The position numbers were made by a program, and so were the translations under genes. The notes beneath the pieces are model-generated. The model saw nothing but the letters and a program-made list of their open reading frames with translations. It ran no database searches and was not told the origin of the DNA. Below are positions 7,523 to 19,368 of a DNA stretch of 21,731 nucleotides, piece after piece (the first letter of the stretch is position 1; each line of letters opens with the position of its first letter). The DNA is from Nemertoderma westbladi (taxonomy: Eukaryota > Xenacoelomorpha > Nemertodermatida > Nemertodermatidae), in contig JAUCBJ010003983.1 of NCBI GenBank assembly GCA_032718475.1, positions 1 to 21,731 on the forward strand, given 5' to 3'.

Positions 7523-10420
7523 GGATGGGGAGGTTTGTGAGAACATTAGATGGTTGGAGTAATTGGATGGGGAGGTTTGTGAGAAAATTAGATGGTTGGA
7601 GTAATTGGATGGGGAGGTTTGTGAGAACATTAGATGGTTGGAGTAATTGGATGGGGAGGTTTGTGAGAAAATTAGATGGTTGGAGTAATTGGATGGGGAG
7701 GTTTGTGAGAACATTAGATGGTTGGAGTAATTGGATGGGGAGGTTTGTGAGAACATTAGATGGTTGGAGTAATTGGATGGGGAGGTTTGTGAGAAAATTA
7801 GATGGTTGGAGTAATTGGATGGGGAGGTTTGTGAGAACATTAGATGGTTGGAGTAATTGGATGGGGAGGTTTGTGAGAAAATTAGATGGTTGGAGTAATT
7901 GGATGGGGAGGTTTGTGAGAACATTAGATGGTTGGAGTAATTGGATGGGGAGGTTTGTGAGAAAATTAGATGGTTGGAGTAATTGGATGGGGAGGTTTGT
8001 GAGAAAATTAGATGGTTGGAGTAATTGGATGGGGAGGTTTGTGAGAACATTAGATGGTTGGAGTAATTGGATGGGGAGGTTTGTGAGAACATTAGATGGT
8101 TGGAGTAATTGGATGGGGAGGTTTGTGAGAACATTAGATGGTTGGAGTAATTGGATGGGGAGGTTTGTGAGAACATTAGATGGTTGGAGTAATTGGATGG
8201 GGAGGTTTGTGAGAACATTAGATGGTTGGAGTAATTGGATGGGGAGGTTTGTGAGAACATTAGATGGTTGGAGTAATTGGATGGGGAGGTTTGTGAGAAC
8301 ATTAGATGGTTGGAGTAATTGGATGGGGAGGTTTGTGAGAACATTAGATGGTTGGAGTAATTGGATGGGGAGGTTTGTGAGAACATTAGATGGTTGGAGT
8401 AATTGGATGGGGAGGTTTGTGAGAACATTAGATGGTTGGAGTAATTGGATGGGGAGGTTTGTGAGAACATTAGATGGTTGGAGTAATTGGATGGGGAGGT
8501 TTGTGAGAACATTAGATGGTTGGAGTAATTGGATGGGGAGGTTTGTGAGAACATTAGATGGTTGGAGTAATTGGATGGGGAGGTTTGTGAGAACATTAGA
8601 TGGTTGGAGTAATTGGATGGGGAGGTTTGTGAGAAAATTAGATGGTTGGAGTAATTGGATGGGGAGCTTTGTGAGAACATTAGATGGTTGGAGTAATTGG
8701 ATGGGGAGGTTTGTGAGAACATTAGATGGTTGGAGTAATTGGATGGGGAGGTTTGTGAGAACATTAGATGGTTGGAGTAATTGGATGGGGAGGTTTGTGA
8801 GAACATTAGATGGTTGGAGTAATTGGATGGGGAGGTTTGTGAGAAAATTAGATGGTTGGAGTAATTGGATGGGGAGGTTTGTGAGAACATTAGATGGTTG
8901 GAGTAATTGGATGGGGAGCTTTGTGAGAACATTAGATGGTTGGAGTAATTGGATGGGGAGGTTTGTGAGAACATTAGATGGTTGGAGTAATTGGATGGGG
9001 AGGTTTGTGAGAACATTAGATGGTTGGAGTAATTGGATGGGGAGGTTTGTGAGAACATTAGATGGTTGGAGTAATTGGATGGGGAGGTTTGTGAGAACAT
9101 TAGATGGTTGGAGTAATTGGATGGGGAGGTTTGTGAGAACATTAGATGGTTGGAGTAATTGGATGGGGAGGTTTGTGAGAACATTAGATGGTTGGAGTAA
9201 TTGGATGGGGAGCTTTGTGAGAACATTAGATGGTTGGAGTAATTGGATGGGGAGGTTTGTGAGAACATTAGATGGTTGGAGTAATTGGATGGGGAGGTTT
9301 GTGAGAACATTAGATGGTTGGAGTAATTGGATGGGGAGGTTTGTGAGAACATTAGATGGTTGGAGTAATTGGATGGGGAGGTTTGTGAGAAAATTAGATG
9401 GTTGGAGTAATTGGATGGGGAGCTTTGTGAGAACATTATATGGTTGGAGTAATTGGATGGGGAGGTTTGTGAGAACATTAGATGGTTGGAGTAATTGGAT
9501 GGGGAGGTTTGTGAGAACATTAGATGGTTGGAGTAATTGGATGGGGAGGTTTGTGAGAACATTAGATGGTTGGAGTAATTGGATGGGGAGGTTTGTGAGA
9601 AAATTAGATGGTTGGAGTAATTGGATGGGGAGGTTTGTGAGAAAATTAGATGGTTGGAGTAATTGGATGGGGAGGTTTGTGAGAAAATTAGATGGTTGGA
9701 GTAATTGGATGGGGAGGTTTGTGAGAACATTAGATGGTTGGAGTAATTGGATGGGGAGGTTTGTGAGAACATTAGATGGTTGGAGTAATTGGATGGGGAG
9801 GTTTGTGAGAACATTAGATGGTTGGAGTAATTGGATGGGGAGGTTTGTGAGAAAATTAGATGGTTGGAGTAATTGGATGGGGAGCTTTGTGAGAACATTA
9901 TATGGTTGGAGTAATTGGATGGGGAGGTTTGTGAGAACATTATATGGTTGGAGTAATTGGATGGGGAGGTTTGTGAGAACATTAGATGGTTGGAGTAATT
10001 GGATGGGGAGGTTTGTGAGAACATTAGATGGTTGGAGTAATTGGATGGGGAGGTTTGTGAGAACATTAGATGGTTGGAGTAATTGGATGGGGAGGTTTGT
10101 GAGAACATTAGATGGTTGGAGTAATTGGATGGGGAGGTTTGTGAGAACATTAGATGGTTGGAGTAATTGGATGGGGAGGTTTGTGAGAACATTAGATGGT
10201 TGGAGTAATTGGATGGGGAGGTTTGTGAGAACATTAGATGGTTGGAGTAATTGGATGGGGAGGTTTGTGAGAACATTAGATGGTTGGAGTAATTGGATGG
10301 GGAGGTTTGTGAGAACATTAGATGGTTGGAGTAATTGGATGGGGAGGTTTGTGAGAACATTAGATGGTTGGAGTAATTGGATGGGGAGGTTTGTGAGAAC
10401 ATTATATGGTTGGAGTAATT

Positions 10421-10798
10421 GGATGGGGAGGTTTGTGAGAGCATTAGATGGTTGGAGTAATTGGATGGGGAGCTTTGTGAGAACATTAGATGGTTGGAGT
10501 AATTGGATGGGGAGGTTTGTGAGAACATTAGATGGTTGGAGTAATTGGATGGGGAGGTTTGTGAGAAAATTAGATGGTTGGAGTAATTGGATGGGGAGCT
10601 TTGTGAGAACATTATATGGTTGGAGTAATTGGATGGGGAGGTTTGTGAGAGCATTAGATGGTTGGAGTAATTGGATGGGGAGGTTTGTGAGAACATTAGA
10701 TGGTTGGAGTAATTGGATGGGGAGGTTTGTGAGAAAATTAGATGGTTGGAGTAATTGGATGGGGAGCTTTGTGAGAGCATTAGATGGTTGGAGTAATT
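10421..10798 (+). repeat. Nine-unit block, first copy
   Basis: Reading the residue changes of the plus frame, the nine units carry this variant order: A, S, consensus, K, S+Y, A, consensus, K, S+A. The identical order recurs at 12899-13276, exactly 59 units (2478 bp) away. Such a specific string is unlikely to arise twice, so a segment was duplicated within the array. Confidence 0.85.
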
Positions 10799-12898
10799 GG
10801 ATGGGGAGGTTTGTGAGAACATTAGATGGTTGGAGTAATTGGATGGGGAGGTTTGTGAGAAAATTAGATGGTTGGAGTAATTGGATGGGGAGGTTTGTGA
10901 GAAAATTAGATGGTTGGAGTAATTGGATGGGGAGCTTTGTGAGAGCATTAGATGGTTGGAGTAATTGGATGGGGAGGTTTGTGAGAACATTAGATGGTTG
11001 GAGTAATTGGATGGGGAGGTTTGTGAGAACATTAGATGGTTGGAGTAATTGGATGGGGAGGTTTGTGAGAACATTAGATGGTTGGAGTAATTGGATGGGG
11101 AGGTTTGTGAGAACATTAGATGGTTGGAGTAATTGGATGGGGAGGTTTGTGAGAACATTAGATGGTTGGAGTAATTGGATGGGGAGGTTTGTGAGAACAT
11201 TAGATGGTTGGAGTAATTGGATGGGGAGGTTTGTGAGAACATTAGATGGTTGGAGTAATTGGATGGGGAGGTTTGTGAGAACATTAGATGGTTGGAGTAA
11301 TTGGATGGGGAGGTTTGTGAGAACATTATATGGTTGGAGTAATTGGATGGGGAGGTTTGTGAGAGCATTAGATGGTTGGAGTAATTGGATGGGGAGGTTT
11401 GTGAGAACATTAGATGGTTGGAGTAATTGGATGGGGAGGTTTGTGAGAACATTAGATGGTTGGAGTAATTGGATGGGGAGGTTTGTGAGAAAATTAGATG
11501 GTTGGAGTAATTGGATGGGGAGGTTTGTGAGAACATTAGATGGTTGGAGTAATTGGATGGGGAGGTTTGTGAGAACATTAGATGGTTGGAGTAATTGGAT
11601 GGGGAGGTTTGTGAGAACATTAGATGGTTGGAGTAATTGGATGGGGAGGTTTGTGAGAAAATTAGATGGTTGGAGTAATTGGATGGGGAGCTTTGTGAGA
11701 GCATTAGATGGTTGGAGTAATTGGATGGGGAGGTTTGTGAGAACATTAGATGGTTGGAGTAATTGGATGGGGAGGTTTGTGAGAACATTAGATGGTTGGA
11801 GTAATTGGATGGGGAGGTTTGTGAGAACATTAGATGGTTGGAGTAATTGGATGGGGAGGTTTGTGAGAACATTAGATGGTTGGAGTAATTGGATGGGGAG
11901 GTTTGTGAGAACATTAGATGGTTGGAGTAATTGGATGGGGAGGTTTGTGAGAACATTAGATGGTTGGAGTAATTGGATGGGGAGGTTTGTGAGAACATTA
12001 GATGGTTGGAGTAATTGGATGGGGAGGTTTGTGAGAACATTAGATGGTTGGAGTAATTGGATGGGGAGGTTTGTGAGAACATTAGATGGTTGGAGTAATT
12101 GGATGGGGAGGTTTGTGAGAACATTAGATGGTTGGAGTAATTGGATGGGGAGGTTTGTGAGAACATTAGATGGTTGGAGTAATTGGATGGGGAGGTTTGT
12201 GAGAACATTAGATGGTTGGAGTAATTGGATGGGGAGGTTTGTGAGAGCATTAGATGGTTGGAGTAATTGGATGGGGAGCTTTGTGAGAACATTAGATGGT
12301 TGGAGTAATTGGATGGGGAGGTTTGTGAGAACATTAGATGGTTGGAGTAATTGGATGGGGAGGTTTGTGAGAACATTAGATGGTTGGAGTAATTGGATGG
12401 GGAGGTTTGTGAGAACATTAGATGGTTGGAGTAATTGGATGGGGAGGTTTGTGAGAACATTAGATGGTTGGAGTAATTGGATGGGGAGGTTTGTGAGAAC
12501 ATTAGATGGTTGGAGTAATTGGATGGGGAGGTTTGTGAGAACATTAGATGGTTGGAGTAATTGGATGGGGAGGTTTGTGAGAACATTAGATGGTTGGAGT
12601 AATTGGATGGGGAGGTTTGTGAGAACATTAGATGGTTGGAGTAATTGGATGGGGAGGTTTGTGAGAACATTAGATGGTTGGAGTAATTGGATGGGGAGGT
12701 TTGTGAGAACATTAGATGGTTGGAGTAATTGGATGGGGAGGTTTGTGAGAACATTAGATGGTTGGAGTAATTGGATGGGGAGGTTTGTGAGAACATTAGA
12801 TGGTTGGAGTAATTGGATGGGGAGGTTTGTGAGAACATTAGATGGTTGGAGTAATTGGATGGGGAGGTTTGTGAGAACATTAGATGGTTGGAGTAATT

Positions 12899-13276
12899 GG
12901 ATGGGGAGGTTTGTGAGAGCATTAGATGGTTGGAGTAATTGGATGGGGAGCTTTGTGAGAACATTAGATGGTTGGAGTAATTGGATGGGGAGGTTTGTGA
13001 GAACATTAGATGGTTGGAGTAATTGGATGGGGAGGTTTGTGAGAAAATTAGATGGTTGGAGTAATTGGATGGGGAGCTTTGTGAGAACATTATATGGTTG
13101 GAGTAATTGGATGGGGAGGTTTGTGAGAGCATTAGATGGTTGGAGTAATTGGATGGGGAGGTTTGTGAGAACATTAGATGGTTGGAGTAATTGGATGGGG
13201 AGGTTTGTGAGAAAATTAGATGGTTGGAGTAATTGGATGGGGAGCTTTGTGAGAGCATTAGATGGTTGGAGTAATT
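12899..13276 (+). repeat. Nine-unit block, second copy
   Basis: This is the second copy of the variant string found at 10421-10798. The unit before it is consensus, whereas the unit before the first copy carries the Y variant. After it the order differs too (A, consensus, K here; consensus, K, K there), so the duplicated block ends at or near these borders. Confidence 0.85.
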
Positions 13277-13528
13277 GGATGGGGAGGTTTGTGAGAGCAT
13301 TAGATGGTTGGAGTAATTGGATGGGGAGGTTTGTGAGAACATTAGATGGTTGGAGTAATTGGATGGGGAGGTTTGTGAGAAAATTAGATGGTTGGAGTAA
13401 TTGGATGGGGAGCTTTGTGAGAACATTAGATGGTTGGAGTAATTGGATGGGGAGGTTTGTGAGAGCATTAGATGGTTGGAGTAATTGGATGGGGAGCTTT
13501 GTGAGAACATTAGATGGTTGGAGTAATT

Positions 13529-16500
13529 GGATGGGGAGGTTTGTGAGAACATTAGATGGTTGGAGTAATTGGATGGGGAGGTTTGTGAGAACATTAGATG
13601 GTTGGAGTAATTGGATGGGGAGGTTTGTGAGAACATTAGATGGTTGGAGTAATTGGATGGGGAGGTTTGTGAGAACATTAGATGGTTGGAGTAATTGGAT
13701 GGGGAGGTTTGTGAGAACATTAGATGGTTGGAGTAATTGGATGGGGAGGTTTGTGAGAACATTAGATGGTTGGAGTAATTGGATGGGGAGGTTTGTGAGA
13801 ACATTAGATGGTTGGAGTAATTGGATGGGGAGGTTTGTGAGAACATTAGATGGTTGGAGTAATTGGATGGGGAGGTTTGTGAGAACATTAGATGGTTGGA
13901 GTAATTGGATGGGGAGGTTTGTGAGAACATTAGATGGTTGGAGTAATTGGATGGGGAGGTTTGTGAGAACATTAGATGGTTGGAGTAATTGGATGGGGAG
14001 GTTTGTGAGAACATTAGATGGTTGGAGTAATTGGATGGGGAGGTTTGTGAGAACATTAGATGGTTGGAGTAATTGGATGGGGAGGTTTGTGAGAACATTA
14101 GATGGTTGGAGTAATTGGATGGGGAGGTTTGTGAGAACATTAGATGGTTGGAGTAATTGGATGGGGAGGTTTGTGAGAACATTAGATGGTTGGAGTAATT
14201 GGATGGGGAGGTTTGTGAGAACATTAGATGGTTGGAGTAATTGGATGGGGAGGTTTGTGAGAACATTAGATGGTTGGAGTAATTGGATGGGGAGGTTTGT
14301 GAGAACATTAGATGGTTGGAGTAATTGGATGGGGAGGTTTGTGAGAACATTAGATGGTTGGAGTAATTGGATGGGGAGGTTTGTGAGAACATTAGATGGT
14401 TGGAGTAATTGGATGGGGAGGTTTGTGAGAACATTAGATGGTTGGAGTAATTGGATGGGGAGGTTTGTGAGAACATTAGATGGTTGGAGTAATTGGATGG
14501 GGAGGTTTGTGAGAACATTAGATGGTTGGAGTAATTGGATGGGGAGGTTTGTGAGAACATTAGATGGTTGGAGTAATTGGATGGGGAGGTTTGTGAGAAC
14601 ATTAGATGGTTGGAGTAATTGGATGGGGAGGTTTGTGAGAACATTAGATGGTTGGAGTAATTGGATGGGGAGGTTTGTGAGAACATTAGATGGTTGGAGT
14701 AATTGGATGGGGAGGTTTGTGAGAACATTAGATGGTTGGAGTAATTGGATGGGGAGGTTTGTGAGAACATTAGATGGTTGGAGTAATTGGATGGGGAGGT
14801 TTGTGAGAACATTAGATGGTTGGAGTAATTGGATGGGGAGGTTTGTGAGAACATTAGATGGTTGGAGTAATTGGATGGGGAGGTTTGTGAGAACATTAGA
14901 TGGTTGGAGTAATTGGATGGGGAGGTTTGTGAGAACATTAGATGGTTGGAGTAATTGGATGGGGAGGTTTGTGAGAACATTAGATGGTTGGAGTAATTGG
15001 ATGGGGAGGTTTGTGAGAACATTAGATGGTTGGAGTAATTGGATGGGGAGGTTTGTGAGAACATTAGATGGTTGGAGTAATTGGATGGGGAGGTTTGTGA
15101 GAACATTAGATGGTTGGAGTAATTGGATGGGGAGGTTTGTGAGAACATTAGATGGTTGGAGTAATTGGATGGGGAGGTTTGTGAGAACATTAGATGGTTG
15201 GAGTAATTGGATGGGGAGGTTTGTGAGAACATTAGATGGTTGGAGTAATTGGATGGGGAGGTTTGTGAGAACATTAGATGGTTGGAGTAATTGGATGGGG
15301 AGGTTTGTGAGAACATTAGATGGTTGGAGTAATTGGATGGGGAGGTTTGTGAGAACATTAGATGGTTGGAGTAATTGGATGGGGAGGTTTGTGAGAACAT
15401 TAGATGGTTGGAGTAATTGGATGGGGAGGTTTGTGAGAACATTAGATGGTTGGAGTAATTGGATGGGGAGGTTTGTGAGAACATTAGATGGTTGGAGTAA
15501 TTGGATGGGGAGGTTTGTGAGAACATTAGATGGTTGGAGTAATTGGATGGGGAGGTTTGTGAGAACATTAGATGGTTGGAGTAATTGGATGGGGAGGTTT
15601 GTGAGAACATTAGATGGTTGGAGTAATTGGATGGGGAGGTTTGTGAGAACATTAGATGGTTGGAGTAATTGGATGGGGAGGTTTGTGAGAACATTAGATG
15701 GTTGGAGTAATTGGATGGGGAGGTTTGTGAGAACATTAGATGGTTGGAGTAATTGGATGGGGAGGTTTGTGAGAACATTAGATGGTTGGAGTAATTGGAT
15801 GGGGAGGTTTGTGAGAACATTAGATGGTTGGAGTAATTGGATGGGGAGGTTTGTGAGAACATTAGATGGTTGGAGTAATTGGATGGGGAGGTTTGTGAGA
15901 ACATTAGATGGTTGGAGTAATTGGATGGGGAGGTTTGTGAGAACATTAGATGGTTGGAGTAATTGGATGGGGAGGTTTGTGAGAACATTAGATGGTTGGA
16001 GTAATTGGATGGGGAGGTTTGTGAGAACATTAGATGGTTGGAGTAATTGGATGGGGAGGTTTGTGAGAACATTAGATGGTTGGAGTAATTGGATGGGGAG
16101 GTTTGTGAGAACATTAGATGGTTGGAGTAATTGGATGGGGAGGTTTGTGAGAACATTAGATGGTTGGAGTAATTGGATGGGGAGGTTTGTGAGAACATTA
16201 GATGGTTGGAGTAATTGGATGGGGAGGTTTGTGAGAACATTAGATGGTTGGAGTAATTGGATGGGGAGGTTTGTGAGAACATTAGATGGTTGGAGTAATT
16301 GGATGGGGAGGTTTGTGAGAACATTAGATGGTTGGAGTAATTGGATGGGGAGGTTTGTGAGAACATTAGATGGTTGGAGTAATTGGATGGGGAGGTTTGT
16401 GAGAACATTAGATGGTTGGAGTAATTGGATGGGGAGGTTTGTGAGAACATTAGATGGTTGGAGTAATTGGATGGGGAGGTTTGTGAGAACATTAGATGGT

Positions 16501-17056
16501 TGGAGTAATTGGATGGGGAGGTTTGTGAGAACATTAGATGGTTGGAGTAATTGGATGGGGAGGTTTGTGAGAACATTAGATGGTTGGAGTAATTGGATGG
16601 GGAGGTTTGTGAGAACATTAGATGGTTGGAGTAATTGGATGGGGAGGTTTGTGAGAACATTAGATGGTTGGAGTAATTGGATGGGGAGGTTTGTGAGAAC
16701 ATTAGATGGTTGGAGTAATTGGATGGGGAGGTTTGTGAGAACATTAGATGGTTGGAGTAATTGGATGGGGAGGTTTGTGAGAACATTAGATGGTTGGAGT
16801 AATTGGATGGGGAGGTTTGTGAGAACATTAGATGGTTGGAGTAATTGGATGGGGAGGTTTGTGAGAACATTAGATGGTTGGAGTAATTGGATGGGGAGGT
16901 TTGTGAGAACATTAGATGGTTGGAGTAATTGGATGGGGAGGTTTGTGAGAACATTAGATGGTTGGAGTAATTGGATGGGGAGGTTTGTGAGAACATTAGA
17001 TGGTTGGAGTAATTGGATGGGGAGGTTTGTGAGAACATTAGATGGTTGGAGTAATT
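13529..17056 (+). repeat. Homogeneous block of 84 consensus units
   Basis: No variant unit was seen between the one starting at 13487 and the one at 17057, a span of exactly 84 units. The variant-rich segment just to the left changes every few units. Such uniformity points to recent expansion or gene conversion. A collapsed or artificially extended assembly is the alternative. Confidence 0.8.
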
Positions 17057-18736
17057 GGATGGGGAGCTTTGTGAGAACATTAGATGGTTGGAGTAATTGG
17101 ATGGGGAGGTTTGTGAGAACATTAGATGGTTGGAGTAATTGGATGGGGAGGTTTGTGAGAACATTAGATGGTTGGAGTAATTGGATGGGGAGGTTTGTGA
17201 GAACATTAGATGGTTGGAGTAATTGGATGGGGAGGTTTGTGAGAACATTAGATGGTTGGAGTAATTGGATGGGGAGGTTTGTGAGAACATTAGATGGTTG
17301 GAGTAATTGGATGGGGAGGTTTGTGAGAACATTAGATGGTTGGAGTAATTGGATGGGGAGCTTTGTGAGAACATTAGATGGTTGGAGTAATTGGATGGGG
17401 AGGTTTGTGAGAACATTAGATGGTTGGAGTAATTGGATGGGGAGGTTTGTGAGAACATTAGATGGTTGGAGTAATTGGATGGGGAGGTTTGTGAGAACAT
17501 TAGATGGTTGGAGTAATTGGATTGGGAGGTTTGTGAGAACATTAGATGGTTGGAGTAATTGGATGGGGAGGTTTGTGAGAACATTAGATGGTTGGAGTAA
17601 TTGGATGGGGAGGTTTGTGAGAACATTAGATGGTTGGAGTAATTGGATGGGGAGGTTTGTGAGAACATTAGATGGTTGGAGTAATTGGATGGGGAGGTTT
17701 GTGAGAACATTAGATGGTTGGAGTAATTGGATGGGGAGGTTTGTGAGAACATTAGATGGTTGGAGTAATTGGATGGGGAGGTTTGTGAGAACATTAGATG
17801 GTTGGAGTAATTGGATGGGGAGGTTTGTGAGAACATTAGATGGTTGGAGTAATTGGATGGGGAGGTTTGTGAGAACATTAGATGGTTGGAGTAATTGGAT
17901 GGGGAGGTTTGTGAGAACATTAGATGGTTGGAGTAATTGGATGGGGAGGTTTGTGAGAACATTAGATGGTTGGAGTAATTGGATGGGGAGCTTTGTGAGA
18001 ACATTAGATGGTTGGAGTAATTGGATGGGGAGGTTTGTGAGAACATTAGATGGTTGGAGTAATTGGATGGGGAGGTTTGTGAGAACATTAGATGGTTGTA
18101 GTAATTGGATGGAGAGGTTTGTGAGAACATTAGATGGTTGGAGTAATTGGATGGGGAGGTTTGTGAGAACATTAGATGGTTGGAGTAATTGGATGGGGAG
18201 GTTTGTGAGAACATTAGATGGTTGGAGTAATTGGATGGGGAGCTTTGTGAGAACATTAGATGGTTGGAGTAATTGGATGGGGAGCTTTGTGAGAACATTA
18301 GATGGTTGGAGTAATTGGATGGGGAGCTTTGTGAGAACATTAGATGGTTGGAGTAATTGGATGGGGAGCTTTGTGAGAACATTAGATGGTTGGAGTAATT
18401 GGATGGGGAGGTTTGTGAGAACATTAGATGGTTGGAGTAATTGGATGGGGAGCTTTGTGAGAACATTATATGGTTGGAGTAATTGGATGGGGAGGTTTGT
18501 GAGAACATTAGATGGTTGGAGTAATTGGATGGGGAGGTTTGTGAGAACATTAGATGGTTGGAGTAATTGGATGGGGAGGTTTGTGAGAAAATTAGATGGT
18601 TGGAGTAATTGGATGGGGAGGTTTGTGAGAAAATTAGATGGTTGGAGTAATTGGATGGGGAGGTTTGTGAGAAAATTAGATGGTTGGAGTAATTGGATGG
18701 GGAGGTTTGTGAGAACATTAGATGGTTGGAGTAATT

Positions 18737-18783
18737 GGATGGGGAGGGGAGGTTTGTGAGAACATTAGATGGTTGGAGTAATT
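18737..18783 (+). repeat. Third 47-bp variant unit
   Basis: This has the same five extra bases as the units at 7429 and 7476. It lies 267 ordinary units after them and 12 full units before the end of the array, and marks the right border of the inner segment. Confidence 0.95.
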
Positions 18784-19326
18784 GGATGGGGAGGTTTGTG
18801 AGAACATTAGATGGTTGGAGTAATTGGATGGGGAGGTTTGTGAGAACATTAGATGGTTGGAGTAATTGGATGGGGAGGTTTGTGAGAACATTAGATGGTT
18901 GGAGTAATTGGATGGGGAGCTTTGTGAGAACATTATATGGTTGGAGTAATTGGATGGGGAGGTTTGTGAGAACATTAGATGGTTGGAGTAATTGGATGGG
19001 GAGGTTTGTGAGAACATTAGATGGTTGGAGTAATTGGATGGGGAGGTTTGTGAGAACATTAGATGGTTGGAGTAATTGGATGGGGAGGTTTGTGAGAACA
19101 TTAGATGGTTGGAGTAATTGGATGGGGAGGTTTGTGAGAACATTAGATGGTTGGAGTAATTGGATGGGGAGGTTTGTGAGAACATTAGATGGTTGGAGTA
19201 ATTGGATGGGGAGGTTTGTGAGAACATTAGATGGTTGGAGTAATTGGATGGGGAAGTTTGTGAGAACATTAGATGGTTGGAGTAATTGGATGGGGAGGTT
19301 TGTGAGAACATTAGATGGTTGGAGTA

Positions 19327-19368
19327 CTACTACTACTAGGATCGGCATGCTGCATTGCAGCTGCATTT
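19327..19368 (-). mobile_element. 3' UTR and (TAG)n tail of LINE A
   Basis: On the minus strand the stop codon is followed by about 30 bases (AAATGCAGCTGCAATGCAGC then ATGCCGATCC), then four TAG units that run straight into the minisatellite. The same 3' end, with a shorter tail, appears at 2038-2072 and is bounded there by a target duplication, which confirms that this is the natural element end. Short tandem-repeat tails rather than poly(A) are usual for RTE-type and some other LINEs. Confidence 0.85.

Larger units (their letters stand above)
6211..19326 (+). repeat. 13.1-kb minisatellite, 42-bp unit, ~312 copies
   Basis: The unit begins GGATGGGGAGGTTTGTGAGA and ends TTGGAGTAATT. Counting unit starts gives 311 complete units (three of them 47 bp) and a last one cut at 39 bp. 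The consensus has 17 G, 13 T, 11 A and a single C on the plus strand, and no CpG. Recurring variants are: G to C at unit position 11 (GGGGAGC), C to A at 22, A to G at 21, G to T at 27 and G to A at 10. Since 42 is divisible by 3, one plus-strand frame (WMGRFVRTLDGWSN repeat) and two minus-strand frames (NYSNHLMFSQTSPS and LLQPSNVLTNLPIQ repeats) stay open for thousands of codons. All five recurrent variants change the amino acid in the plus frame, and almost all do in the minus frames, so selection on protein is not visible. It lies downstream of the channel exon, probably in an intron. Confidence 0.97.

Noticed and set aside
6211-19326. CRISPR array or telomeric/centromeric repeat
   Set aside because: There are no spacers, since units are directly adjacent and nearly identical. 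The unit is not a telomere-type sequence. A centromeric role cannot be judged from one locus next to a gene exon.
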